Assembly (NCBI GenBank): GCA_903899965.1
Contig: CAIULB010000030.1
Span: 1 to 64,000 of the forward strand
Length of the DNA stretch: 64,000 bases
Source of the DNA: an uncultured Methylophilaceae bacterium
Lineage (GTDB): Bacteria; Pseudomonadota; Gammaproteobacteria; Burkholderiales; Methylophilaceae
Reading direction: 5' to 3'
The notes below the pieces were generated by a model that did not search any database, had not been told where the DNA came from, and was given only the letters and a program-made list of their open reading frames with translations. Below are positions 25,601 to 33,397 of this stretch, one piece after another (the first letter of the stretch is position 1; each line of letters opens with the position of its first letter). A program made the position numbers and the translations under genes.

Positions 25601-26533
25601 TTTTTGACGTATCCATTTCAATCGGCCGGCAATGCGATTGAAGCTATTCTCTACGTCGCTGTATGGCAGTCTTGTCACTACCTTGTCTAATGCAACGTCA
25701 GTCGTGAAGCGCTCTACTTGACTGTCTGCAAAATCCACCCAGAATTGCGCCGCGCCATGGCCTTCGCGCAAGTCGAATGGGTAGTCTAGCCAGTTGCGCC
25801 AAGCTGCGATGTCTGTGCCGTCAGCTTTTGCATAAACACTGCCATGCCATGACTCAATTTGACTGACGTCTTTGCCAAACACCCTGCCGCGAATATCGAT
25901 GGGTTTTGAGGTAGCCGCTGAAGGAATGGCGCGTAAGCTAAAGTTATGGTGGCCACGGAGGCTATCCCAGGCCGGGTTTTCGAGGGCTAGATTTAGTTTA
26001 TCTAAATTCAAAGCTGGTGCACCGCGTAGGTCGTCTTGCCAAATGATATTGGCATCAATGACGTTTACTTGAGCTTGACGCAATAGCCAGTTAGGGAATT
26101 CAGGTTTGGATGGTCCGCTCATCGACACCCCGGCCACGTAAATCGTTCCGTCTTTTTCTCGGCGGATCGTGAGCTCGGGTTGGTAGATCGAAAAAGACGC
26201 GAGGCGTGGCTCAAGTAGTGGGATGCTTGTCCAAGACAGGCTGCCCTCAATATGTCGTAAGCTGAGTGCAATCCGATTTTCTTTGTCGTAAATATCGACG
26301 TTAAAAACAGAGAGGTGAGGGTTTAAATTGTCCCAGTTGGCATAGATATTACCGATAGTGACTTTTTGGCCAAGAATTTGAGATAAGCCCTGAACGATTT
26401 TTGGCTTGTAATCATCAATGTGGGGAAGGACAAAGTACCGTAATCCGATGATCGATAACAAGCCCAGGAAAACGAATGTTCCTAGTGCTATATAAGCGAC
26501 TCGATATGACCAGATAAGCGATTTTTTTATCAT
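22700..26533 (-). CDS. yhdP: YhdP family AsmA-like envelope protein
   Basis: The 1277-residue protein has one N-terminal membrane anchor (VAYIALGTFVFLGLLSIIGL). A very long periplasmic region follows, of repeating beta-rich groove modules as in AsmA-like proteins, and the conserved C-terminal part (ATGQLRWAGSPHEFDVTNLSG, VEPGVGRLFSVLSLQNLPRRL) is typical of YhdP. In E. coli YhdP works with TamB and YdbH in moving phospholipids to the outer membrane. Length equals the E. coli protein (about 1266). It is the first gene of the minus-strand run, divergent from yheS. Confidence 0.94.
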   Translation of the reverse strand: MIKKSLIWSYRVAYIALGTFVFLGLLSIIGLRYFVLPHIDDYKPKIVQGLSQILGQKVTIGNIYANWDNLNPHLSVFNVDIYDKENRIALSLRHIEGSLSWTSIPLLEPRLASFSIYQPELTIRREKDGTIYVAGVSMSGPSKPEFPNWLLRQAQVNVIDANIIWQDDLRGAPALNLDKLNLALENPAWDSLRGHHNFSLRAIPSAATSKPIDIRGRVFGKDVSQIESWHGSVYAKADGTDIAAWRNWLDYPFDLREGHGAAQFWVDFADSQVERFTTDVALDKVVTRLPYSDVENSFNRIAGRLKWIRQKDGQEIQGEGIKVVTSDDLNMRSGKFSIRERNVKKEEWLEGNVLLDEIQLETLGKLSPYFTLPSPVENALKQTNPVGKLTNLKLTWKSKGNTLPQYAIHADFSGLGMSPYKTLSIPGFHNLTGKLDADQDLGKLTLNTQAATLSFDDVLRWPIPADSLTGQINWKHKHKTLAVEVKDLAIKNPHLMAEFNGQISSDGTSHVVDLSGSASHIDLKNARFYYPIHAIGKDTITWLDKSILSGNAQNVNFKMKGNLNDYPFADNKTGMFKVTGDVNDLAVDYTEGWPKIEGVKLDLLFEGKRMELRASGGHFFGAEIKNTKLTIPDMIVDNTLLDITGEVQGPVAEVIKFINSSPIEKMANGFTKNLKTSGNSKLSLALHIPLMNSSAAKVKGSYAIENGSMLADSIPEITKINGVAEFTESSVNANNINSWIYGAPAQFSVATDKNKVIQIAANGHLTDTGLRKAFANLVPTSVSGDADWSAKAQVSNNQSEVTIRSNLVGLSSNLPAPFAKKPQEAMPLLIEKKPSSETQDTVKFTLGNNINAMLVRTSQNGLTTIDRGDIGINIEPQLPNQKGLSLHAKFEELDLDDWLDQFDKSTGNGQTNSIAIDNIDLSVGRFDIFDHRINALKLNARAADNAWIMNLRSSEITGDMKWVRDGNGKMIANLSSLTIPGLKPDATKANNGAVKQLTFKYPALDITADNFEIGKKKLGRMELQAQEQSGNWGIDKLKLTTPDGVINANGEWRNWKRNPNTKLRFDWQMNDVGKALNRLNYGDIIKGGSAEVTGQLRWAGSPHEFDVTNLSGSLHVDAKKGQILQVEPGVGRLFSVLSLQNLPRRLTLDFKDLFSSGFTFDKINADVNIERGIMYSDNFKMDGPTAKVEIKGEVDINKETQHLYVKAKPYISDTLSLAAFAGGPAVGAAAYIAQKILKDPLNKIAETQYEIVGTWSDPQEKESKAPPASNSPQPLGR

Positions 26534-26748
26534 GAATTTCTATTGTAATTGTTTTTGAGCCTGAGGCGAGTCCATTGAGTTCTTTCACCTATGACGCATA
26601 GCCTACATTCTACTCTATGCAGGGTTTTCTATCTGTTACTTATCGAACAAACAAGTGATGATGTGAGGCTACATGCTTTAGAATAACGTCTTTGTTAAAA
26701 GTTGGCTGACGTGATGCGCAAATATTCACGTTAAAGAGAAAGGCAAGT

Positions 26749-28659
26749 TTGATTCAATTTAAAAATCTCACTTTAACGCGTGGCGTCAAAGTGCTGGTTG
26801 AGGGGGCATCGTTTCAGCTTCATCCGGGGCATAAGGTTGGTTTGACTGGCGCTAATGGCGCAGGAAAATCAAGTTTGTTTGCTATGTTGCGCGGTGAATT
26901 ACACCCTGAGCATGGTGACCTAGAAATGCCGCCTAACTGGGTGATTGCGCATGTGGCACAAGAGACACCTGCTTTATCTCAGGCTGCCATCGAGTTTACC
27001 TTGGACGGTGATGTTGAGCTGCGTTCGATTGAGACTGCTTTGGTTGAGGCAGAAGCTAAACACGAAGGCGAAAAGATCGGTGAGTTACACGCACGGTTTA
27101 GCGAAATTGGCGGTTATTCAGCGCGCGCACGCGCTGCGGAGCTGTTAGATGGCCTTGGCTTCAAGAATGCTGATTTAAGTCGTCCCGTTTCTGATTTTTC
27201 AGGTGGCTGGCGCGTCAGACTCAATTTGGCACGTGCGCTGATGTGCCGCTCAGACTTGCTATTACTTGATGAGCCGACTAACCATTTGGACTTGGACGCC
27301 GTAATTTGGCTGGAGACATGGCTCAAGGAGTATCGTGGCACCTTGGTGCTCATTTCTCATGACAGAGACTTCTTAGACGCGATTGTGAACCATATCGCCC
27401 ACATCGAACAACAGCGCCTCACGCTATACAAAGGTGGTTATTCAGACTTTGAACGCCAACGTGCAGAACGTCTTGCACAGCAGCAATCCATGTATGAGCG
27501 TCAGCAGCGCAATGTTGCCCATTTACAAAGTTATATTGAACGCTTCCGTGCCAAGGCCACTAAAGCCCGTCAAGCACAAAGTCGTATCAAAGCCCTTGAG
27601 CGGATGGAAATGATTTCAGCGGCGCATATTGATACGCCATTTGATTTTAGCTTTAGAGAAATGCAAAACGTGCCAGACCCATTGTTGGTGCTCGATGATG
27701 TGAGCGTCGGTTATGGCGACACCACCATCTTAAGCAACATAGAGCTGGCGCTTCGGCCGGGTGAGCGGCTTGGTCTCTTGGGTCGCAACGGTGCGGGTAA
27801 GTCTACTTTAATTAAGCTTCTTGCAAGCGAGCTTGCCATGAAGTCTGGTAAGCGCGTTGAAGGCAAAGACTTAAAGATTGGTTACTTTGCGCAGCATCAG
27901 TTAGAACAGCTTCGTCTTGATGAGTCTCCGCTTGAGCATATGCAGAAGTTAGATCCTGAGACGCGTGAGCAGGAGCATCGTAATTACTTGGGTGGCTTTG
28001 ATTTTAAGGGAGACATGGCAAGCTCACCATGTGGGCCATTCTCCGGTGGCGAGAAATCTCGCCTGGCTTTGGCTTTGCTGATTTGGACGCGTCCTAACTT
28101 ACTCTTGCTTGATGAGCCGACCAACCATTTGGACTTGGAAATGCGCCATGCGCTCACGGTCGCCTTGCAGGAATATCAGGGCGGTGTGGTGATTGTGTCG
28201 CATGATAGAGCCATGCTTAGAGCCACTTGCGACAAGTTTATGTTGGTTGCACACGGCAAAGCAGAAGTGTTTGATGGCGACTTGGATGACTACAAAGATT
28301 GGCTCAATGCGCAAAAGCTAGCGGATAAGCAAGGTCTAGAATCAAGCAAAGAAGTACCAGTCTCTGCTAACAAGGTGGATAGGGCGCAAAGCAAGGCGGA
28401 TAGGCAGGCACGTATTGCCGAGCGTCGCCCACTACTCAAAGAAACCGAACAGATTGAAACCAATATGACGAGGTGGGAACAAGATAAATCGGCGATAGAT
28501 CACAAGCTCGCAGATCCTGATTTATATGCCCAAAGCGATAAAAGCGTTTTGCAAGATTTGCTTAAACGCCAAGCTGAATTGATGCAGCAATTAGAAACGG
28601 CAGAGATGCGCTGGCTAGAATTACAAGAAATGCTCGAAGCATTGCCCGCGATTCAATAA
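26749..28659 (+). CDS. yheS: ABC-F family ATPase, YheS type
   Basis: The 636-residue protein has two ABC domains and no membrane segment. Walker A motifs are GANGAGKSS and GRNGAGKST, signature motifs are DFSGGWR and FSGGEKSR, and both Walker B motifs read LLLLDEPTNHLDLD/E. Between them is the arm/linker region (YERQQRNVAHLQSYIERFRAKATKARQAQSR). The N terminus (MIQFKNLTLTRGVKVLVEGAS) and VAQETPALSQAAIEFTLDGD match E. coli YheS, 637 aa. ABC-F proteins act on the ribosome to relieve certain nascent-chain stalls. The start is TTG with AAGG upstream. A C-terminal coiled coil is present. Confidence 0.93.
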   Translation: MIQFKNLTLTRGVKVLVEGASFQLHPGHKVGLTGANGAGKSSLFAMLRGELHPEHGDLEMPPNWVIAHVAQETPALSQAAIEFTLDGDVELRSIETALVEAEAKHEGEKIGELHARFSEIGGYSARARAAELLDGLGFKNADLSRPVSDFSGGWRVRLNLARALMCRSDLLLLDEPTNHLDLDAVIWLETWLKEYRGTLVLISHDRDFLDAIVNHIAHIEQQRLTLYKGGYSDFERQRAERLAQQQSMYERQQRNVAHLQSYIERFRAKATKARQAQSRIKALERMEMISAAHIDTPFDFSFREMQNVPDPLLVLDDVSVGYGDTTILSNIELALRPGERLGLLGRNGAGKSTLIKLLASELAMKSGKRVEGKDLKIGYFAQHQLEQLRLDESPLEHMQKLDPETREQEHRNYLGGFDFKGDMASSPCGPFSGGEKSRLALALLIWTRPNLLLLDEPTNHLDLEMRHALTVALQEYQGGVVIVSHDRAMLRATCDKFMLVAHGKAEVFDGDLDDYKDWLNAQKLADKQGLESSKEVPVSANKVDRAQSKADRQARIAERRPLLKETEQIETNMTRWEQDKSAIDHKLADPDLYAQSDKSVLQDLLKRQAELMQQLETAEMRWLELQEMLEALPAIQ

Positions 28660-28689
28660 AAATATTTAGTGTAGATAGAGAACTCAAAC

Positions 28690-29250
28690 ATGGCTAACCA
28701 ATACTCTAAGAACTTAAGCTTACTCCACGCCCTTTGCTTGGCAGAAGGTCACACCGAGCAAGATGCGCCGCTCAGTAGCAACTTGGATGACTATGATCCG
28801 GTCAAGGCAGCGAGCTATCTTGCTTGCTACATTACTGCGAAGGCGATTAAAGAGGCCTCGCGTTCGCCAGCTGATGAGCGTTACGATAACTTTGATATGC
28901 TCAGCGTTTACCAAGCATTTGCTTTAATGGTTTACGCTTATCTGGTCTTGCCATTAGGCGCCGAGGATGTGGTGGCGGATTTAGAGCAAGATCAAATCGT
29001 CATCGCTAAGTCTCTCTTTGCTGAACTGACGAACGAAGAACTCGCAGATATTGTGGAGTCTGGCATGCGTAAATTCCACTTGATTGGCGATGCGGATGCT
29101 GAGCATTGGACGCACTTCCGTGAAGACTTTGATAAGGCCGTGATTGCTTTCTTGGTTGCAGGTACGGACGATGCGGCCCCATTTGAAAAAGAAGAGCTGA
29201 TCCCTGTATTGGGCGCCTTCTTGAGTATGCTATGTGAGGCGTTTGCCTAA
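28690..29250 (+). CDS. Hypothetical cytoplasmic protein
   Basis: I do not recognise this 186-residue protein. It is acidic, predicted all-helical, and has no signal peptide or membrane segment. Notable parts are YDPVKAASYLACYITAKAIKEASR and YQAFALMVYAYLVLPLGAEDVV. It starts MANQYSKNLSLLHALCLAEGHTEQD, 30 bp after yheS and probably in the same transcript, and ends one base from the convergent ychJ. Its codon use looks normal for the region. It may be lineage-restricted. Confidence 0.75.
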   Translation: MANQYSKNLSLLHALCLAEGHTEQDAPLSSNLDDYDPVKAASYLACYITAKAIKEASRSPADERYDNFDMLSVYQAFALMVYAYLVLPLGAEDVVADLEQDQIVIAKSLFAELTNEELADIVESGMRKFHLIGDADAEHWTHFREDFDKAVIAFLVAGTDDAAPFEKEELIPVLGAFLSMLCEAFA

Positions 29251-29251
29251 G

Positions 29252-29665
29252 CTAATCGTTAAACTCGCCGTGCACGTAATACCAGCGTCCTGCAATCCTT
29301 CTAAATTGGCTGATTTCGTGAAGTTTCTCGGTTTTGCCGTTGTCTTTGTAGTGAGCAATAAACTCGACAATTGCTTGGTCGTCGTTAGGTTCGAAGCGCT
29401 TCACCTCAAGCCCTAGCCATTTAGTACGGTCGTTTGCTAGGTTGAGGTATTTCGGTCTGGTATTAGGGTGCCACGTGTTGAGTAAGTATTCTTCTAAACC
29501 CAATACATAAGCGCTGTAGCGAGACCGCATGAGTTTTTCAGCATTGGGTGCGCCAGTGCTTAGGTGATAAGGCTCGCAGCAGTCTTGATAAAGCGCGCCG
29601 CTTCCGCATGGGCAATCAATTTTGATAACGGGCTTAGGCAATCTCGCGCGTTTCTTTAAATTCAA
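29252..29665 (-). CDS. ychJ: YchJ-family SEC-C motif protein
   Basis: The 137-residue protein begins with a SEC-C zinc-binding motif ([17 protein letters not shown]), followed by the NTF2-like YchJ domain ([30 protein letters not shown] and [11 protein letters not shown]). Function is unknown in all relatives. It overlaps the end of prfC by 32 nt if the TTG at 29665 is the start. A second TTG at about 29641 would shorten it to [12 protein letters not shown] and leave a small overlap. It is translated after prfC on the same message. Confidence 0.88.
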   Translation of the reverse strand: MNLKKRARLPKPVIKIDCPCGSGALYQDCCEPYHLSTGAPNAEKLMRSRYSAYVLGLEEYLLNTWHPNTRPKYLNLANDRTKWLGLEVKRFEPNDDQAIVEFIAHYKDNGKTEKLHEISQFRRIAGRWYYVHGEFND

Positions 29666-31214
29666 TCTCTGGGTAACGCTCTTGTGCCATTTGTAAGTTC
29701 ACGCGATTTGGCGCGAGATACACATAATCATCTGCGCTATCGAGACCTACGTTAAAGCCGTATTTATCAGCGATGGCTTTTAGATCAGCGTCGCTGCCTT
29801 TTAGCCAGCGCGCGGTGTGGCAGTCATAAGGCTCAAATATCATGTCAACGCCGTATTCGTGCTCAAGGCGGTGTGCTACTACGTCAAATTGCAAGATACC
29901 CACTGCACCCAAAATCAAGTCATTGGAGAGTAGGGGGCGGAATAATTGGGCTGCGCCTTCTTCCGATAGTTGTTTGAGCCCGATTTGTAACTGCTTCATC
30001 TTCATCGGATTTTTAATGCGTGCACGGCGGAAAAACTCAGGCGCGAAAGAAGGGATGCCAATGAATTTTAAGTTTTCACTTTCAGTAAAAGTGTCGCCGA
30101 GTTTGATGGTGCCGTGGTTAGGAATACCAATAATATCCCCAGAGTAGGCCTCGTCCATCGTTGTACGGTCTTGCGCCATAAAAGTAATCGCGTTGTTGAC
30201 GGAGATTTGCTTGCCTGTGGCCACTTGTTTGATTTTCATGCCACGTTCAAAGCGGCCTGAACATACACGCAAGAATGCAATACGGTCGCGGTGTTTTGGG
30301 TCCATGTTGGCTTGAATCTTGAACACAAAGCCTGAGAATTTCGCTTCATTTGGTGCGACTTCGCGTGTCGCAGTTTTTCGGGCTAGTGGGGCAGGGGATA
30401 GCTCAACCACGGCATCTAATAAAGATTGCACGCCAAAGTTGTTAATCCCTGAGCCAAAAAACACAGGAGTTTGTTTGCCGCTTAAATAGCGTTCTTTATT
30501 AAAGGTGTTTGATGCGCCGCGGACTAACTCAATATCAACGCGTAACTCTTCAGCTTGGCGACCAAGCAGTTCGTCTAGGCGTGGGTTATCTAGGCCCTGA
30601 ATCACTTCCGACGTGCCTTTTTCTGCGCGCGGATCAAAGAATGACACCACATCGTTGTATAGGTGATACACGCCGCGGAAACCTTTACCCATCCCAATCG
30701 GCCAAGTCATTGGCGCACACTCCATGCCGAGTGTGGATTCAATTTCGTCTAATAATTCAATTGGCGGACGGCTTTCGCGGTCTAGTTTATTGATGAAGGT
30801 GATAATTGGCGTGTCGCGCATACGGCATACATTGAGTAGCTTGATCGTTTGCGTCTCAACGCCATTCACTGAGTCAATCACCATCACTGCTGAGTCAACA
30901 GCGGTTAGTGTGCGGTAAGTATCTTCCGAGAAGTCATCATGGCCTGGAGTGTCCAGCAAATTAATCATGTGCTCACGGTATGGAAACTGCATGACCGATG
31001 AAGTCACCGAGATGCCACGTTGTTTCTCAAGTTCCATCCAGTCAGACGTCGCATGACGTGCGGCTTTACGGCCACGCACTTCACCTGCAACTTGAATCGC
31101 ACCACCGAACCATAACAGTTTTTCGGTGAGCGTCGTTTTACCCGCATCAGGATGCGAAATAATGGCAAAGGTACGGCGGCGGGTAATTTCTTCTGGTAAG
31201 GATGACATGGCCAA
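29634..31214 (-). CDS. prfC: Peptide chain release factor 3
   Basis: RF3 is the GTPase that recycles RF1/RF2 from the ribosome after termination. The 526-residue protein has the GTPase motifs [33 protein letters not shown] and NKLDRE, the bacterial RF3 stretch [22 protein letters not shown], and domain II/III pieces [20 protein letters not shown] and [20 protein letters not shown]. Length matches E. coli RF3 (529). ychJ overlaps its end; a terminator separates it from the upstream acs. Confidence 0.98.
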   Translation of the reverse strand: MAMSSLPEEITRRRTFAIISHPDAGKTTLTEKLLWFGGAIQVAGEVRGRKAARHATSDWMELEKQRGISVTSSVMQFPYREHMINLLDTPGHDDFSEDTYRTLTAVDSAVMVIDSVNGVETQTIKLLNVCRMRDTPIITFINKLDRESRPPIELLDEIESTLGMECAPMTWPIGMGKGFRGVYHLYNDVVSFFDPRAEKGTSEVIQGLDNPRLDELLGRQAEELRVDIELVRGASNTFNKERYLSGKQTPVFFGSGINNFGVQSLLDAVVELSPAPLARKTATREVAPNEAKFSGFVFKIQANMDPKHRDRIAFLRVCSGRFERGMKIKQVATGKQISVNNAITFMAQDRTTMDEAYSGDIIGIPNHGTIKLGDTFTESENLKFIGIPSFAPEFFRRARIKNPMKMKQLQIGLKQLSEEGAAQLFRPLLSNDLILGAVGILQFDVVAHRLEHEYGVDMIFEPYDCHTARWLKGSDADLKAIADKYGFNVGLDSADDYVYLAPNRVNLQMAQERYPEIEFKETREIA

Positions 31215-31226
31215 AATCTAGATGCG

Positions 31227-31258
31227 AAAAAAGCGCTATTCTATCCGAAATAGCGCTT
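31227..31258 (-). terminator. Terminator of acs
   Basis: On the minus strand, AAGCGCTATT / AATAGCGCTT forms a 10-bp stem with an 8-nt loop, followed by TTTTTT, 20 bp after the acs stop. Confidence 0.9.
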
Positions 31259-31279
31259 AATCCGAAGGTAAAGCTGGTC

Positions 31280-33244
31280 TTAAAGGATAGGTTGTTTCAG
31301 TTGCTCAAGAATCGCTGGGTTATCAAGCGTCGAGATATCAGAGGTAATTTCCTCACCTTTTGCCAGACTGCGCAATAGGCGTCGCATGATCTTACCAGAA
31401 CGTGTTTTTGGTAAATTGTCACCAAAACGGATCTCGTCTGGTTTAGCAATTGGCCCAATCTCTTTACCAACCCAGTCACGCAGTTCAGCCACAATCTTTT
31501 TCGCGGCTTCGCCTTCTGGGCGCGAGCCTTTAAGCACCACGTAAGCGACGATAGACTCACCCTTGATCTCATGCGGTTTACCCACAATCGCTGCTTCTGC
31601 AACGAGTGGGTTGGCTACTAAAGCGGACTCAATTTCCATAGTACCAAGGCGATGACCTGACACGTTAAGCACATCATCGATACGCCCCATAATCCAGTAG
31701 TAACCATCTGCGTCGCGGTGCGCTGAGTCGCCTGCTAGGTACAAGCCATTTAACTCTTCAGGGAAGTAAGATTTTTTGAAGCGTTCAGGATTGCCCCAGA
31801 TGGTTCGAATCATTGAAGGCCAAGGTTTTTTAGCGACCAGCAAGCCGCCCCCAGTGCCTTCAATGTGGGTGCCATCTTCGTGAACGATGTCCATCATGAT
31901 GCCAGGCAGAGGCATGGTGCATGAGCCTGGTTTTGCATCAATAGCCCCAGGAAGTGGCGCCAGCATATGTGCGCCAGTTTCTGTTTGCCACCAAGTATCC
32001 ACAATCGGGCAACGCTCATTACCCACAACAGTGTGATACCACATCCAAGCTTCTGGATTGATTGGTTCGCCCACGGTGCCTAGCAAGCGTAAGCTTGAAA
32101 GGTTGTATTGTTTAGGTAAGTCACCACCCAATTTAATGAGCGAGCGGATTGCTGTTGGCGCCGTGTAGAACACGCTGACTTTGTGCTTTTCAATCATCTG
32201 CCAGAAGCGACCAGCGTCGGGGTAGGTTGGGATACCCTCAAAGATTACCTGCGTTGCACCTAGTGATAATGGGCCATACGCTACATAGCTGTGGCCAGTA
32301 ATCCAGCCCACGTCTGCGGTACACCAAAATACGTCGCTATCTTTGTAATCAAAAACCCACTTGATGCTCATTAGGGCGCCAAGCAAGTAGCCGCCTGTCG
32401 AATGTTGTACGCCTTTAGGAGTGCCTGTAGAGCCTGATGTGTAGAGGATGAATAGGGGATGTTCTGCGTTGACCCATGTTGGTTCGCAAACGTCAGAAGC
32501 GTTGCTTTCTAGCTCATGCCACCAAAGGTCACGGCCGTTAATCCAAGCCACTTCTGATTTGGTACGCTGACAAACGATGACTGTTGTCACAGCTTCGCAG
32601 CCACCTAAAGCCAACGCTTCATCTACCGCGGTTTTAAGTACAACTGCTTTGCCCCCGCGCATACCAGCATCTGCAGTGATGACTAATTTAGCGCCAACGT
32701 CGGTAATGCGTTCGTGTAAGCTTTTGGATGAAAAGCCGCCAAATACGACTGAGTGAATGGCGCCAATGCGTGCGCAGGCTTGCATGGCAATCACTGCCTC
32801 GATGCCCATTGGTAGGTAAATGATGACGCGGTCGCCTAAGGCGATGCCTTGGTCTTTAAGCGCATTCGCAAATCGGCAAACGCGTTGGTGAAGTTGCTTG
32901 TAAGTGAGTTGAGTCACTGAGCCATCATCTGCTTCAAAAATAATGGCAGTTTTGTCTCCTTTGCTTGCAAGGTGACGGTCGATACAGTTGTAGGAGGCGT
33001 TTAGTTCACCATCATGAAACCAGCGATAAAAAGGCGCTTTGCTTTCATCTAAAATTTGGGTGAAGGGTTTGTGCCAATCAAGTTCGGTACGGGCTAGGTT
33101 AGCCCAAAAGCCTGTGTAGTCTTGCTCAGCTTGTTTGCATAGGGCTTGGTAAGCGGCTAATCCAGAAACGGTCGCATTTTGTTTGAACGCAGGAATAGGC
33201 GCAAACACGCGGTTTTCAGATAGCACGGACTCGATTGATGACAT
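31280..33244 (-). CDS. acs: Acetyl-CoA synthetase (AMP-forming)
   Basis: Acs activates acetate to acetyl-CoA via acetyl-AMP. The 654-residue protein has the AMP-binding signature [18 protein letters not shown], the A5 motif [12 protein letters not shown], the A8 hinge [20 protein letters not shown] and the C-terminal [11 protein letters not shown], whose Lys is the acetylation-controlled catalytic residue in this family. Length equals E. coli Acs (652). It is monocistronic, with its own promoter and terminator. In a methylotroph it likely scavenges acetate rather than supporting growth on it, which is an inference. Confidence 0.98.
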   Translation of the reverse strand: MSSIESVLSENRVFAPIPAFKQNATVSGLAAYQALCKQAEQDYTGFWANLARTELDWHKPFTQILDESKAPFYRWFHDGELNASYNCIDRHLASKGDKTAIIFEADDGSVTQLTYKQLHQRVCRFANALKDQGIALGDRVIIYLPMGIEAVIAMQACARIGAIHSVVFGGFSSKSLHERITDVGAKLVITADAGMRGGKAVVLKTAVDEALALGGCEAVTTVIVCQRTKSEVAWINGRDLWWHELESNASDVCEPTWVNAEHPLFILYTSGSTGTPKGVQHSTGGYLLGALMSIKWVFDYKDSDVFWCTADVGWITGHSYVAYGPLSLGATQVIFEGIPTYPDAGRFWQMIEKHKVSVFYTAPTAIRSLIKLGGDLPKQYNLSSLRLLGTVGEPINPEAWMWYHTVVGNERCPIVDTWWQTETGAHMLAPLPGAIDAKPGSCTMPLPGIMMDIVHEDGTHIEGTGGGLLVAKKPWPSMIRTIWGNPERFKKSYFPEELNGLYLAGDSAHRDADGYYWIMGRIDDVLNVSGHRLGTMEIESALVANPLVAEAAIVGKPHEIKGESIVAYVVLKGSRPEGEAAKKIVAELRDWVGKEIGPIAKPDEIRFGDNLPKTRSGKIMRRLLRSLAKGEEITSDISTLDNPAILEQLKQPIL

Positions 33245-33295
33245 TGCATTTCCCCCGATAGAACTTTAATTATTTTTATATGAATAGGTTTAGAA

Positions 33296-33323
33296 TTTAT
33301 AAGAGGGATAATAACATTTTCAA
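33296..33323 (-). promoter_or_regulatory. Promoter of acs
   Basis: On the minus strand, TTGAAA (33318-33323) and TATAAA (33296-33301) are 16 bp apart, about 50 bp upstream of the acs start, in the 153-bp gap shared with divergent glnE. Confidence 0.6.
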
Positions 33324-33397
33324 AGTCTATTTCTAGCCACTCAACCGCATTTTTAATCGCTCCTGATCGTTTTGGGAGTTAGGATTTTTCAAACTTC

